64,000 nt of DNA from Anisakis pegreffii (lineage: Eukaryota; Nematoda; Chromadorea; Rhabditida; Anisakidae): the NCBI GenBank assembly GCA_035041965.1, contig JAPYMA010001110.1, positions 62,001 to 126,000 of the forward strand, read 5' to 3'. A model generated the notes under the pieces. The model saw only the letters and a program-made list of their open reading frames with translations. It did no database searches and had not been told where the DNA came from. Positions within the stretch are counted from its first letter, which is position 1. Every line of letters starts with the position of its first letter. The translations under genes and the position numbers were made by a program. Shown in pieces: positions 14,411-27,951 of this stretch.

Positions 14411-17339
14411 TAACACGTGCATCGCTGTTATTATTACTATTGTTAGTAGCGTTATAGACAATACGGCTTTGTCAAACTTGTTCAGTTTCCATACATGCAA
14501 CGATCTTTAGCTGTTTGTAGGATAAGTCGTTCAGTTGAGTGCGAGAAATTTTTTTGAGAGTTGTTGTTTTTTAAAGAATTTGTTTTCTTGACTGCTGACG
14601 TTCAGAGAAAGACCTGACCTAAACTCGGTACTGACCCGAAAGAAAAATGTGTTTTCCAGCTGCCCAACCTCAAGTTCTCGCGTGACTGCTGAGTTGCGCA
14701 CATTGCCGACGCTTTCGTTATGAAAACTGCGCATTTATATGCTCGAAGAGGAATTATTTCTGACATTCTCGAGCTGGTTTCTGAAGATGCAACTGTATTT
14801 GATCATAAACGCTTCATTATGATCATCAATTTTTATAGTATGAGTTCAAAACTGATCACCAAAGACCTGTAAATCCGTTAGAAGTTATTACCACGAATCA
14901 TTCCCCACCTATGTTCTTACACGTCCAATTTACCTCTGATTTCTTCAAATCTTTGTGAGTGGAAACAGAAGTGGCATCGAATTCGAAACGAAACGTTGAA
15001 ATTTAAATATGATAGTTTTTTGAAAACTGGGTGCATTACTCCAAATGATATTAAAAATGTTTGCAGAAGTTCCATTTAGATATCATTTTTCATATATCGG
15101 TGCTAATAAGCCAAAATATGCATTGTTACATGAAAAAGTGATATCATGATGTTGTTGAAGTGATGTTGAATGCTGGAATTAGTTTCAAATGGATTGTTTA
15201 AATTGTTGATGATAAGATGACGCTGAATAGGTGTGAACCTCAGTGTTTGTTATTGAGACGAATATTATCAGTCAACTGTATAGAATGAACGCTATGATGA
15301 TGGCACTTATAAAGGAATATCGTATTTGCGGGTATAAATCAATTGCCATTTGGAAACTATTTGATTCTTCTATACACTCACCATATGAGCTTCATTGATA
15401 TTCATATTTTATTTGGTTTTTTCCAAGTCATTGTCAGGTATTCATTGTTAAAGTCATTTTCTCCAATTTTTCCTATATTCTAGCATACTTCGTCGCTTTC
15501 TTTGCATTTCTTCATTAAAAACTGAGAAATCAAACGTAAAAGAATGACATTTGCTTTGGTACTTCGGGAAATATCGGGAGAACGTTTTTTGCAGATGGAG
15601 TTTTGCCTTTCTTATTAACTACGATTAAACAGGAGATAAAAGCAATCTCAGAGCAAATTTCCCATTTCCTTCCAGCAACATTCAGGTACATCGAAAATAG
15701 TTTAATCTGATGTGAACAGCAAAATTGAAATATTTTGCAGGTTTTTTTGTGATCTTTTGCACAATTTTGATGAAGTTTTCTTTGGCACTGCTTCTCTCTT
15801 TTTGCTTAACACGTTCAATTCAGCGATTTTTGGTTGGTTACTGTATTTGTTGATTGCTTCACGCTCTTACGATTAGCTTTAACTGATCGTTGAATTACCC
15901 CGGTTGCACTGAATTTATTAAGAGTTCTATCCGATCCAATAATCGAGCGATCAATTTTGGCATATCGATCTATTCTTAAAACAGTTATCCAAAATCACTT
16001 TGATGGCTGCGGATTTGACTTCAACTTGATCCACTCACTCCCATTTTAGGTACCTTATGAAATTGTTCTAAAATAACTTCGCAAAACAGAATTTATTATT
16101 CCCTTCAGCACCATGAGTTCATCGGCTAAGGATCATTTGGTATGGAGCTCCTTCAGCAATATTCAATCTTCATCTCTTGTTCACTTTTTGTTGGTCGCGT
16201 TTCTGTGCGAATGACGTCGCTGAATCAAGAGTTACTGATAATTTATTTGATAAGTTAATCAGTTGCAATCAATCGCTCTACTGCTATTGTTTTTTAGTTA
16301 ATTTTGCTTTAAAATTGGTAATCGTGGCGTCGAAACAGCATAGCTTTCCGTGAAGCAGCATAACTTTCCGTGAAGCAGCATAATTTTTTAAATTCTTTTC
16401 TCAGCTTCATTCACTTGTATTCCGCACGCAATTTCTCTTCAATATTAAGCAATTTTTTGATACAAAAGAACTGGCTGACTTCTCATAAATACCATAAACG
16501 ATTCAGTACCATAAACGCTAGGTAAGAAAGACTTCGCATCTTATTGTGAGTAGATTATAAAACGAATAGAACTGCAGTATAGTCTTTGAAAGATTTGTTG
16601 AATGTCAACGGTTCTTAATCAGTCTCAAACATAAGTGTGAACTGATTTAGGTTACGATGATATACGTTCGAAGAACGAGCAGTGTATTCAAAAGATGAAA
16701 GAATTTCACTGGACTGTGACATGAGTTTATCGGAGTGCCCAGACACTGTGTTAGTAGTACATCAGATCCTTATTCAAGTGATTGAACAACAGTGGAAATG
16801 TCATCTTGTAGAAATATCTGGAAGTGGGACAAACTCAAGGAGTATCACTTTATACAACATTGGTTTTCACTGGAGGGAACGAGGAAAGGGTAGGAATTTC
16901 TTTTGGGAGGAATCTTGATGACATCAAGTGGATTGAGGTGATTGGCACTGTAATGCAGACTGCTTTCTCATATCTGTTCCCAACTTTTTAAAAATGCTCG
17001 TTTGACCACAAGAAGTTGACTCATTGTAGACAGAAGATTAATATCAAACTTATTGGCCACTGAATTGACGTCGTCGTCTACACAATTGACGTCGTTTACA
17101 CACACATCTGCTTCCGACGCAACCGACACTTTGAATTTCAAAAACTTTTGCAAATTGTGAAGAAAGCTGGAAAAGAATGTGGAACGAGCTGGTCTTATAG
17201 CAAAATTACTGCATTCATTGAGCATCTGAAAGCAGCAACATGTCAGTTTTGAGGTATAAATTTGCCTATGTCAATTCTTCTCGCTCTAATGATAAATTTT
17301 CCCAACGGGCTTCATTGTGAGCACTGAACATCCTCCGAT
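14411..17339. other. Intergenic interval, nothing supportable
   Basis: This interval lies between the stop of the cut-6-like gene and the start of the MSP-domain gene. Only short open frames without flanking splice signals were seen. A small tandem repeat is at 16336-16384. The 3' UTR of the upstream gene and the promoter of the downstream one must lie here, but I cannot delimit them. Confidence 0.5.
16336..16384. repeat. 20-bp tandem repeat, about 2.4 units
   Basis: The unit CAGCATARCTTTCCGTGAAG occurs at 16336-16355 and 16356-16375, followed by a partial third unit. One position differs between the copies. Non-coding. Confidence 0.75.
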
Positions 17340-18887
17340 ATGGCTTCTTCTTTCTATTTACCTATCCCGAAAAAAGTGTCGGTAAAACAAGCGTGTGGTG
17401 GCACACCGGATTACGAACTCACACTGCTACCCGGGTTGGTGAATATTTCTCTTGAAGTTGTTGAAGAGCGCGCAAAGCGTTGCGCTCAAACTTGAATGCA
17501 ATTAGAAGAAATGCCACTGAAATTTCGTTTGATCAGCTGACATTGAAAGACAGGGGTTTATCATTTGTGACTTGGTTCACCAGAAATTTTACACTAAATG
17601 GTACTATCAACTGATTTAAATTTGCACGTCATCATTATAAAATTTCTTAGCAGCTTAACCCAATGCTCTAGATTGAATTTTCAGATTAGATCAAAACTTT
17701 TCAGATGGTTGGTTTTTTCCGCGGATAACCACTACACAAAAGCACAATATGCTCATTTTATGATTCAGAACAATGAATCAGTTCCAGTTGTCTATCGGAT
17801 TAGGACTAAGGTTTCTCATAATTTTTTCATAGTTCTTTCTGTGATTTTGAGAGTCTTTTACAAATTATAAATGCGATCAGTTTCAAATGCGTCAGCAAGC
17901 TTTTTAAAATAAGCACGACACTGCGGATGAAGCAGCAATCATTCGAACAAAGCATCATTTCTCGATGTTGAGAGCAGCAAGTCTAAATGTCATAGTAACT
18001 GGCCGAAAGCAGAGTAAAAAAGTCTTGCGAAGCATTCGTAACCTAAGATTGAGGAATATGTCAGCACTTCATTATGGACGTTGAGCAAATGCTCATAAAA
18101 AATCAAAAGTGTCGAGATTTTTTAGTTGTTGACGAGTAGTTTCGGTTTGAGTTTATTGATGAGTGCATAAAAGGACGATTTTGAGGATCGTTCATTTCCA
18201 CAATTTTCTTATTGCCATGGATATTTATCGCCAAAAGGCAGCGATGAACTGACAATATTCATCCCGGCCAAAGAACATTGGCCCCGTGAAGTGAGCGACT
18301 TTGCCGGAAGACGACATAAAGTGCTCATCGAACACCTCACCGTACCCAGCATTACCACTCCACCAATAAATGCCAGTGTATGTTAATTTTTCGAATGCAT
18401 GCTCAGAAATGCACGAATAAATAAATATCCTTCCCTAGAATTAGGCGATAAAAGAAGCATATCCAGTGAAGTTCATTGAGTAGAGTCTTGCCTGACTTTG
18501 TGATTCGCAGTGTTTCCAGCAGTCATAAAACTGCTTTATTCAGAAAAACATTAATTCTGCAGCTGTGCCCAATGGCTTGCCGCATCAACTCTGATTGATC
18601 TCAACGAGTGGTTCAATGAACAGAGCATTTCCTTAGTGGAAGGGAGATGTTTGCTTTAGAAAATGCATAAAAATTCTCAACACATAGTGAACTGCTGGTT
18701 TGCTAAGTCGCCAAAAAACTGTTTACAGGCAGCTGCAGATTTGTCTCGTATAATATTCAGATTCACGCCTGCGCTAACCCGAACATACTGCAAATTAAAT
18801 TTTATTCTACCGAAATTACTGACTGGAACAGTACAAACTGAACGCAGCAATAATCAGCCAAGTGAAGTCTCAACCCCTTCAAAGTAA
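17340..18887 (+). CDS. MSP-domain (VAP-like) protein
   Basis: Four phase-matched exons (17340-17434, 17705-17810, 18186-18377, 18729-18887) encode about 183 residues. The ATG at 17340 opens MASSFYLPIPKKVSVKQACG. The MSP immunoglobulin-like fold is read from about residue 32. Recognisable strands are WLVFSADNHY, FMIQNNESVPVVYRIRTK and GYLSPKGSDELTIFIPA, then RRHKVLIEHLTVP. These match the family pattern of NNS...V.F.IRTK, a G.L.PG-type turn and a kHKF.V-like strand. After the domain come FRFTPALTRTYCKLNF and a polar Ser/Gln-rich C-terminus. There is no TM anchor like that of VAP proteins. MSP-domain proteins act in nematode sperm motility and signalling or as FFAT-motif adaptors; which applies here is unknown. 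The intron 2 acceptor reads TTTTGAG, weaker than the rest. The junction of exon 4 could use a nearby alternative AG. Confidence 0.7.
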
Positions 18888-19181
18888 AGCGATTTCGATT
18901 CAACGAACGAACTCTCGCACTAAACAATGATGACACATCCACTGCTCAGTTGTTTTCTTTTTTATTCGGATTCATTCGGATTCGGATTTTTATTTCCTTT
19001 TATTCTGTTTCTTTGCTGCACTATAATGTCATTCAACCGGAAATTTTAATGATAAAATAATGTATACGCAGTCATCGTTGAAGATCTTTTCATATGGATG
19101 ACTGAATAGCAGTCAGTGGTTATGTTAACATTTTAATGATCAATTAGTGATTTCTTCTCGCTGAAATTCTGTTCAAAGCAG

Positions 19182-19281
19182 AGTGATAGCATTGGAAACC
19201 GCTCCATTGATCGCTGATGATTCATGTGAGCGATTGGTGCGTAAAGCAACTGAATTCGATCGCATACCTCAAACTCGGAAG
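19182..19281 (+). CDS. Orphan coding-like exon
   Basis: A 100-base exon lies between an AAAGCAG acceptor and an AAG|GTTTTT donor. It enters in phase 2, leaves in phase 0, and starts VIALETAPLIADDSCERLVR. The composition is clearly protein-like, and it lies 294 bases beyond the stop of the MSP-domain gene on the same strand. No partner exon is certain. A phase-0 continuation after a CTCCAAG acceptor near 19516 would add a short hydrophobic tail. No family recognised. Confidence 0.35.
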
Positions 19282-19877
19282 GTTTTTATAATTAAAGTGA
19301 ATTTCTGTCTGTAATTTAGATTACGCACTTTAAACTAATCAGTAAAATCAGCGTTAACATTCGTTGACTGAACAATAAAATCTTATTTTCGCACATTCAA
19401 ATGATATATACATACACATGTTTGTCTGCTCCATATTGTTTCATCGGTTACGCCAACTTCCCCATTTTAGCATCTTGTTGATATCGTTGTTCCTCCTCAT
19501 TCGTCACTTTCTCCAAGTTCGATTCATTCTCCTATATGATTACAATAATATATCAAGCGAATTGCATCGCGTTGGCATTTTGTTGATTATTCGAAGTATC
19601 AACTTGAATGCGATGAGTGACAACTTCCTTCACCATTCTATCCCTGTTGTGTTTTACATCGACGTTGAAATATGAAGGAAGCTGCAACCTAATTAAATCT
19701 GGCATACCATGAGGATGCCAGATGAGATAGTTTGCCTGTATTTAAGGTGATGTTTTACACCTGTATCACAATTTAACCATGTGAGCAGCGTACGTAACTA
19801 TTTTTACGAAGACTGAGTATCAGTGGTAATCAGTAGATGATGGTTGAGTGATTAAGAGAAGGTATACGAAAATTATT

Positions 19878-22132
19878 CTAATCTCTCCTGTAAATCTGAC
19901 AACGAAAGAAATCTAAGACACTGTTAGTCAATAAATGAGGTAATATAGGTAAGTAAAGGTCTCTTTTTACCATATCCTGAACAGGTGATGGTGTTGAGGA
20001 TCGTTCCTGCAATTCCGTGCCACGACAGTTGATGTTCGGGCAAACGGCGATATCCATGAGGTTGATACGTCTCGGATGATCAGGGCATGTGCGCACCGCA
20101 TGCCCTTGAAAGTACTTTCGACATCCCAAGCAGAGCACATGGCAAATTGGTCTATCACATATGCACGACGGATTCTTCCTGTTAACATCCGATGAACTTG
20201 TCTCTGAAAAGGGCATTATTTGGTTCTGTGGATAACCGAAAATGAAGGATTAACCGATGAAGGAACAATCGCTGCAACCGATAATCTCTCTATATTGTTT
20301 TTACCAGTTGTTCAGATATAGTAAGGCGAAATCAGATTTAGAAAGTTTCACGTTACTGATACAGTCAGAAATAATAAAACAGAACTGAATTGCTGAATCA
20401 ATGAATTGGTTCCGTTTTTAAAAATTTCTTGATAAAATTTATGGAAGACACCTACCAGTTGTGGTTACTGGAACAGTGCTCGAACTGAATTCCGTCAACG
20501 GTGTCGTAATACACTGAATTTTATGAATTGAAAAATCATAAAACTGATTGCTTTGTTGTTCAAGTAATCTATTTTGAAAGTTTTCAAACACCAGATAGAC
20601 AAACAAAAAGCTGGAATAAGAAAGCTATCAAGGACTCAAGCTGCTAGCTCAAGTTCTCACTTAGTTTCATACGTCGTAGGGCTCAAGGTACAGCAGTCTG
20701 ACTGGTATAGAATTTTTGGCTGTTGAACACAAGAAAATGACAAATGACAAATCACTCTAAAAAAGAAAAAATCTCACAATTACGCAAGAAATAATATACA
20801 CATTAAAAATCAACTGGCAACAAAAACTAGAATCTTAGGTAGCCAAAAATTCATCGCTGTTACAATTCTTCAATGGTTAACGTATCGTTGCAGTAAGATT
20901 TTCTAACGAAACAACAATCATATTGCATTTGTTGAAATTCTGGTTTGCTAAATCGTAACGACGGCAAAAAAAGTCTAGAATATAGCTCTTGTCAACAAAA
21001 GTTCGTGAATGTATACAGCACGCAGAGGAAGTAATTTGATGGTAAAACTTTACAAAAGTGAGAAATTGTAGAATGGAATCCAACAACTTAATGATAATGT
21101 GAAAGTTGAAAATGTGGAAAGAACATTTTTGATTGAATGCCGGAAAATAATAAAGCAGAACAGAAAATTTTTCTTTTAAATATTTTTTTCAGCAGACTGA
21201 ATACAAACAAACCTTCAGAAATTCTATTCTAATGTCTCACATTCGTTCGAAAACGTGACTTTGGCCAAACATCAGCATTGCTGCCGTATCACCCCATTTT
21301 TTAAATGATATTATGAGACAGCTTTCGGAAATTCAGCTGACACAATGCAATAATTTTCAAAAAAATGTGGACTATCTTTTCCAAGAAAAATGCTTGCAAA
21401 GGCACATGAGTGTTGACTAAGAAGAGAGTTGTTACCTTTTCTGAACCTTTTCCTGATCTCGGTGCTCCAACGTTCTTGTTCTTGTCACTGTCGATCACCC
21501 TATTTTTCTGCATAATACTTTGAGATGCCGTCGTTTGTCGAATACTCGAAAGCATTTTAATATCGATGCCATGCGATATTTTCTCTTTGACATTCATGAT
21601 TTCACGTTCTGGCAGCTTCGGTGTTTGCGAATTGCTGTTTTGCGATTCTGCTTCTTTGTTTGAACCATTGCAGACATCTAATTGCTCGGATGCATTCAAG
21701 TTACTTTGATTGTCTAACCATTCGCTTGTGTCTGATAGTGAGGCTGTACCGATGCCTGATGTATCACAGCAGTCTGAGGTAGTAAGCGTATTTAAATTAT
21801 CACACGTTTTGCTGGGTTCGCACGTATCTGTTGAATCGCACGCTCGTGCTTCATCCACTGCATTTGATGTTTTTTTGAATGTTTCGCTAACCACAACGAA
21901 ATTTTCAGGCGTTTCGGACAAATTTGCTCCGTTGAATGCTTCCATCGCATGGTCCAACTCTTGTTGGTTGAGCATTGCGGGTTGACTACACTCAGTTGAT
22001 TTTTGCAAGTGTATCTTCGAGGCCATATTCGCTTCTGGCTGTGTATTGCTCCGAAGCGATTCAGTAAATGTTAGAGACTGAATGCTGCTTGCAGAATTCG
22101 TTCCTGTGAAGTCCTGTTGATAGTCCAAATCT
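19878..22132 (-). CDS. Ser/Thr-rich protein with C-terminal Cys-rich (zinc-binding-like) domain, 5' open
   Basis: Three exons join in phase: 22132-21436 (GTAACA donor), 20513-20456 (AATTCAG acceptor, GTAGGT donor) and 20203-19878 (TTTTCAG acceptor, stop at 19878). They encode about 360 residues. The first 250 are low-complexity and rich in Ser, Thr, Asn and acidic residues, with no fold I recognise. The last exon carries a compact Cys/His cluster spaced C-x-C-x4-C-x3-C-x2-C-x11-C, then H and C-x4-C (CICDRPICHVLCLGC and later CPNINC). This is typical of a structural zinc site. The exon before 22132 must end in phase 2; an ATG at about 22235 ending at a GTTCGT donor would fit but is unproven. 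Cellular role unknown. Confidence 0.6.
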
Positions 22133-22327
22133 CTGAATGAAGCTATATATGTGTTTTGAGCAGATCTGAAAATCTTTCAACGATAACAGATCCTTCTTGA
22201 AAAACGAACATATGCACTGCATAGCCGAGACACATCGCTCGTCGGCACTTCCATCGCCGGTCCAACTCTTCAAAATGTTATCAATCCCAAAGAAATGTTA
22301 AACTGCTACTTGGAATAACATTTTGAA

Positions 22328-22527
22328 TTACTCTATAGTGCATTCATATGAAATTGCTTTCTGTGTTGGTGCAATCATCAACCATGCAGACGTGCTAATA
22401 AGATTTATCGTTCTCGATAAGGATTCATTAGGCAGAAACAAATCGATATACATATTTGAGAGGTGAGCAAGAATGCGTTCATAAAACGAAGAATATATGA
22501 AAAAGAGCATCACCTGAAGTGATTCAT
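22328..22527 (-). CDS. Possible terminal exon, unrecognised
   Basis: On the minus strand, after an ATCACTTCAG acceptor, an open frame reads to a stop at 22328. It encodes a mixed hydrophobic/polar stretch including SFYERILAHLSNMYIDLFLP. It looks protein-like, but no upstream exon is identified. It lies upstream of the Cys-rich gene on the same strand and could belong to another gene. Confidence 0.2.
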
Positions 22528-25500
22528 GGATGAACAGCACTAACAATCAACGCACAATCATCAGAAAAGACTTAACATCATCAGGTGACGATCGAATTAT
22601 TATCGAAATAAATGTGCACTAAAGAGATAGATATGCTAATTGAACGCGATCAAAAAAGTTCCACTTGCACTGTGTTCACTTGAATAGGTCATCATGAGAG
22701 ATAGTTGGCATTTGCCGTCAACAAAACCCACTGCTTTCTGCTCATCGATACAAAAATGCAATTATCTCTCTCAGATGGGACGACAAACTCAATGGAAAAT
22801 GATGCACATGGAATTTCCAGAGTTGCCCTCAATGTATTTCTGGAACGAAAATCGTTCGGCAACATCGAACATTATCCTATCATTTCATCTATTCTTGTCT
22901 TTCACAATGTTTTTTGCTGGCTCATCCAAGTATAAAAATCAATAATTCTGATCAGGAATGCACATGCTATTAAAATCTTATTGGTTCCATTAACCGTGAG
23001 AGTGTCGAGGTGATCACTTCGAAGTTCATACAAAACAATAATGCCGCGTTTTATGGGCTTTGAAATCGAGGGCGTTGTGTTCATCTGTTATCCGTCACGG
23101 AAACGCATTCTTCTGTTTCTTGCTAAACAACAGCGACATCTGATCATTTTTTAACGGCTCATAATGCGATGATAAAACAACTCGGTTGTTACGACCTTCT
23201 GCAAAAAACGATCTGCTCTCTTTGTGCAGACTTTTAATGAGGTACACTTTATTACACTTTATGACATTTATGCAATGAATTAATAATCACATTAGGGTAG
23301 AACTAATTGGCTGATTGCAGCATTATTCCGTGGTGGGATCGTTAAAAACTTCCTTAGCGAAGCGTGCACTTCCGAACGGCTTAGTAGAACAAATGGTACA
23401 AAAAATCAATCATCAGAATTTCACCGAGGCGGGAAGAGTTGATCCGCATACAACACTAAATGAAATGCTACTCGAAAACACAACAAGCTGACTACAGTTT
23501 GGTGAGAAGTTACGCTTGCGCTACATACGACGAAGGAGATCAGCGAGAGGATGAAGAGTCAGCTGTAGAAATTTGATAGCAGTAGTATTCTTAGTAGTGT
23601 TAGTCGTGGCAGTTGAAGTAATGTTATGACAGATTGTTGTTATTGATGCGGTTATGACAGATGTGGATCTGTTACGGTATACTGTAACCACAAGGATGTA
23701 TATCAAGGACAGTGAGTAGCAGACAGACCATATGAGCAGCCTGGTGGATACCGACGACAGCATGAGCAACCACCAGTCAAACTGACTTGCCACTGAATGC
23801 TGAACGTGGATGAGTGCTTGAATTGTATCGTTTATGTGCATTTTTTATATTTTGAAGATAGTGGCTGTTCAGTTTTGCAAGTAATGGCTATTGCAACGAC
23901 CTATTTAGATCAAAGCATGATGCGCTCACAAGAAACCCATATATTAGTGGGGAATATCGATGGCATTGCTTCCTAGGTTAAAGCCACACATCAATTATTT
24001 TTCATGAGCGCATCGGCATTCACGGATGCACAAAAGATTTGCTCATATCAGCTTGAAAATAGCTCAATAAATAAACTTGCATAAACCACATCGCCTAAGC
24101 ACAGTGGTTACAACCTTTCACTAACGACTGCAATAAATAACTTTTATTCGACCATAAAGAACTTTAGGACCGCTCGAAAAACTAATTTGAATTCATTTGC
24201 TTGATGGAATATTACATTGAATGCAAAACGACAAAAAATAATAAAGCAGCACGCACATAAATCGCAAAACGAACGCCAATTAAAAGTTTCGAAGCAAAAT
24301 TTTATTTTCCGAGAACTGAATGTCATCAGTTTTGATGTGATTTAAAAGAGAGCGAGAGTTTTGTAAAGATTTTGTCAAATGCATTTTGAAAAGTTGTTTA
24401 ACATGTGGGTTTGGGAGAATATTTGTTTGACAATATGCAGCTGTCAGAACGATTTGTTTGCGTTGCAATGCAATTTTTTACATGATGTAATATTTCGCAT
24501 ACCGAACACGAACTTCTCACATTCAGAAAATACTTATGTTTTACATGCGATAACATAAATTCACGATACACCATCAATATCCCATTCCAAGAAATTTTAA
24601 ATTAGCAGATTCGTCGCTCAAATGAATTCGATGCATTGATGGGTTTTTAGCTTTTGCTTCAATGGAAATTCATCGTCGCTAACAAGCATTCATTCGTGCG
24701 AATTATACCTTCAACTGTAAACGTCGTTGAGTTCAGTCTTCAATTTCGTGGAGCTATTGAAAATTGCAGTGCAATCAATTTTTGCTTAATTTCAATAATA
24801 ATCATTAGAAATTAAAATAACAAAACAGAATTTAAAAAATGCTGCAGGAGTATCGGTATTTTATATTGACAAATAACAAGGATTCTATAAAGGTAGCACT
24901 CAAGAAAACTCTCCGGAAGGATATGTTCACTGAGCTGCGGATAGGGTCATGTTGAGCTGCTTGATCAAAACACTGAAGTGAATTGAACTGAAAACAGATG
25001 AACTGAATGATAACGAAACGTGACAGTTTATTTTGGAGTGAATAAAACTAATCGAATGGAATATGTAACACAAAGAGACAGACGAAGCGCAAAACAGGAT
25101 TGTGGGCAGGATGTAATGGGAACGAATTACAGTCAATAACACTCTGCCTATAAAAATTCTGATTCTGATCAGTGTGATTCCCGAATCAAATCGGTTGTTT
25201 GGTACTACCATAAATTTGTGTTGATTGCAGGAAACTATCTGATCTGATCAAAAAGCATCACAACAACGAAGTGTATGCACTCAAAGGCAATTTTGAAGCT
25301 GAACATTACCTACACTAATCCGAATATCGTACTACACAAAACAATTCATGCATAAGCCTACAGGAGTACCAAATTTTGAATCGTTTCAGAATGATTTATT
25401 TAAGATTGCGTCAGTTGTAGTTAACGCAGTTCATGGATGGAAAATCACATGAGCTGAAACTTTCGAAGCGTTTGTAAATTCTAGAGCGTAAGTGCACTAG

Positions 25501-25601
25501 TTCACATAAAACATAATGTCACCTAGAAATTATTCAAGAATCAAACTTGGCCTCTTAAGTCTTTCGATCGAGTGTACTATTAAATCATTCAGGGTCCATA
25601 G

Positions 25602-26195
25602 CTCGATTTTGATGAATCCATTCTTCAGAAGTGTTCTCTACAAAAACCCAAAAGAATTTTACTGAAGGACGCTGCAACGCTAATGCAATTTAGATGTCCG
25701 CAAATTCAAATCGCAAATTGGGCCCTCGCTCTGCAGTGCAATTTATAGTATGAAAGTTATGTTCAGGTGAGTGTAACCTGACTTTTTGGTGAGTGTAACC
25801 TGACTTTTTGAAGTAATTGATACGCTTTGAAAGGATTCGATTAAGATAGGTCTAGTTTAATATAACGGCGCCTGGTCACTTACGTTTACGAACGCATTGA
25901 ATATTAATTTTCAAAAATCACAAAAGTACATCGAAGTGAGCAAGAAATTAATAGACATGTCAGGAACGATCTAAAATATGAAAATTTCTCCGTGAAATAT
26001 TTTGATAACGGAAACAGCGTTGCTGCTGTGGAACGGTGTAATATTTGAATGTTCGCACAAGTTATCTATTCAGCACATGGTTCTTTCACACTAACAGTTT
26101 GAAAAGTGCTGCCCTAATTTTTGAAATGGATGTTTTGTTGCATTCAGTTTGGCATTCAACAAGTTCTCTTTGACGTTGATGGAGAGTCGGCTGCT
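25602..26195 (+). CDS. Two orphan plus-strand coding-like exons
   Basis: The first piece, 25602-25748, follows a CCATAG acceptor. It is open for 48 codons to a TAG and includes LDFDESILQKCSLQKPKRIL. A phase-1 GTCCGC donor lies inside it. The second piece, 26148-26195, follows a CATTCAG acceptor, encodes FGIQQVLFDVDGESAA and ends at a GTGAGC donor. Both have coding-like composition, but the pieces cannot be joined with certainty and no domain is recognised. Confidence 0.2.
25766..25809. repeat. 22-bp perfect tandem duplication
   Basis: GGTGAGTGTAACCTGACTTT plus two further T occurs twice in a row with no mismatch, which indicates a recent duplication. It contains a GTGAGT donor-like string in each copy. 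Non-coding. Confidence 0.8.
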
Positions 26196-27854
26196 GTGAG
26201 CGTTACTTAATCAGTGGCTCCAAATGCCTCGAGCATCCCGACGCTATCGCTCAGATTCCCATCTTTCTGGTCTACTGGGTGAACTTTCACTACTCAAACA
26301 GCAGGAGAAAATACAGAATTGTAAACAAATTCCAAAATTCGGCACGGAAAGGATGTTCAATGGCTGTATGTGAGCAGAGCTCTTTTTACACCAGATTCAG
26401 TCTGCATTACCATTGTTGATATATTCAATGTTAACTGCTCAAGTGTTGCTTCATTGCTCGTGCTCGCAACCCACCTGGCTGAATGTTAATTGTAAACATT
26501 AACATCACTTAAACTACCTTGAGTGAATGAAGGCTTTGAGCAATTGAAGGTTTTATGCTGAGGTAGCGATATTTATGCGCGCATAAAAGTGACAGATGTA
26601 TATTAGCTCTGATTTGATCAGATAGATAGTTGACTGAGTTTTAACGAGCAAAATCGACATTTTTAAACTAAGAGCTTTGCTCGAGTGTATCATATTACGA
26701 GCTTTAGTTGCCTGACTAAGCTACATTCATGATGGATTTATGCACTTCATCTTATAAATTATTGCATCACAATACTTATCGTCCATTTTTGCTGGAGCCA
26801 TATTGTAGTGTGTTGATGAGCATAGTGAGCATGTTGCTAATCCATCAATAATGAAGCTTGTTATTGTGCCAGTGGTACTCATTAACGATTTTCTCTGCTA
26901 AAACTTATTGTAGCACTATCGATTAACGATGACTGTCGTTATTTTTCGTAAGCTATTTGAGAGCTAATTTTTTTTCAAGCTTCTCCGAATCGTTAATCAC
27001 CATTTTCAAAAACATGCTGATTCATCACACTAGCAAAATATTCCATACCTTAGTACTCTATTAACGAATACATAGTTTTCGAATTAGTAGTACGAATCAA
27101 ATTCTAATCTTTAACTCAGCTTCGAATTTTGAACTTCAGACTCCCCAAGGTATCGTTCGCGCCCGCAAACTACTGTATATATCAGAACTTCGTTGATTTG
27201 ATAACGAAAAGCAAACGATAGTTGAAAGAATTTAGGTAGTTTGATGTGGATGAGTAGACCAAAAAGTTGTAAATATACGTCAGTGGTGCTGAAGCTCTCA
27301 AGCTTCGTGCCTTCATTGGCCATGTAGAAAGCTGCTGATCAAAGTGACCATCAATTTCTCCACTAACAGTCTTGTGAGGCACTTATCAAAATGAAGCCGA
27401 ATAATGAAGTCAATGATCAATAAGTTTGCTACTAAGATTTCGTCAGTAGTTGTGACACTTGAGAACTCCATCACCCCCTCCGATAGTCACGCAGGGCGTT
27501 ATTACCCCCCCCCCATCCCCTCCACCCTCCCCACTACAAGAACTTATTATTTCCACGAATGCAATCTTGGAAGACGGTTGAAAACAGCAACATCCTCATT
27601 CATAAATGTGAGAACAATAATTTTCAATCTAGAATCCCGCAACACATCCATCACAGCGTAATGCACATTTCTCACAAACCGGATACCTACAGAATAATGA
27701 ACAGTTATTTCCTTCAAAAAAATTCATTTAGAACCAAAAATCCCATTGTATGCACTTATTAAAAGACTTACCGAAACTTTTCAGTGCAGCCGAAAATAAT
27801 AGCGTATGAACACAGAAATACGCGCTCTTTTCGCACCAAGCCGATGATCTTTAC

Positions 27855-27951
27855 TAGTGTTCGTCAGAGAGCAGTTTTTCGGACGGCTGGGGGACCTCGT
27901 CGGAGAATGACTGCTCCCCGTGTTCCTCGACGGGGAGGACGAGGAGCAGTT
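27855..27951 (+). mobile_element. Truncated copy of the GC-rich TIR element
   Basis: It begins TAGTGTTCGTCAGAGAGCAG followed by TTTTTCGGACGG. This matches the reverse complement of the right end of the 60238-60453 element. It then jumps to an interior CTCCCCGNGTTCC segment, so the middle is deleted. The right end lacks a recognisable TIR. GC content contrasts sharply with the flanking AT-rich DNA. Confidence 0.65.

Noticed and set aside
14322..14510. Second frame over the cut-6-like C-terminus
   Set aside because: Shadow of the terminal exon 13997-14410, whose TM segment and upstream phase are consistent.
23521..23841. 106-codon minus-strand frame with hydrophobic N-terminus and Thr/Asn-rich end
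   Set aside because: The Thr-rich half comes from a simple-sequence-like GTAGTATT/GTTGTTATT stretch; no splice context or homology.
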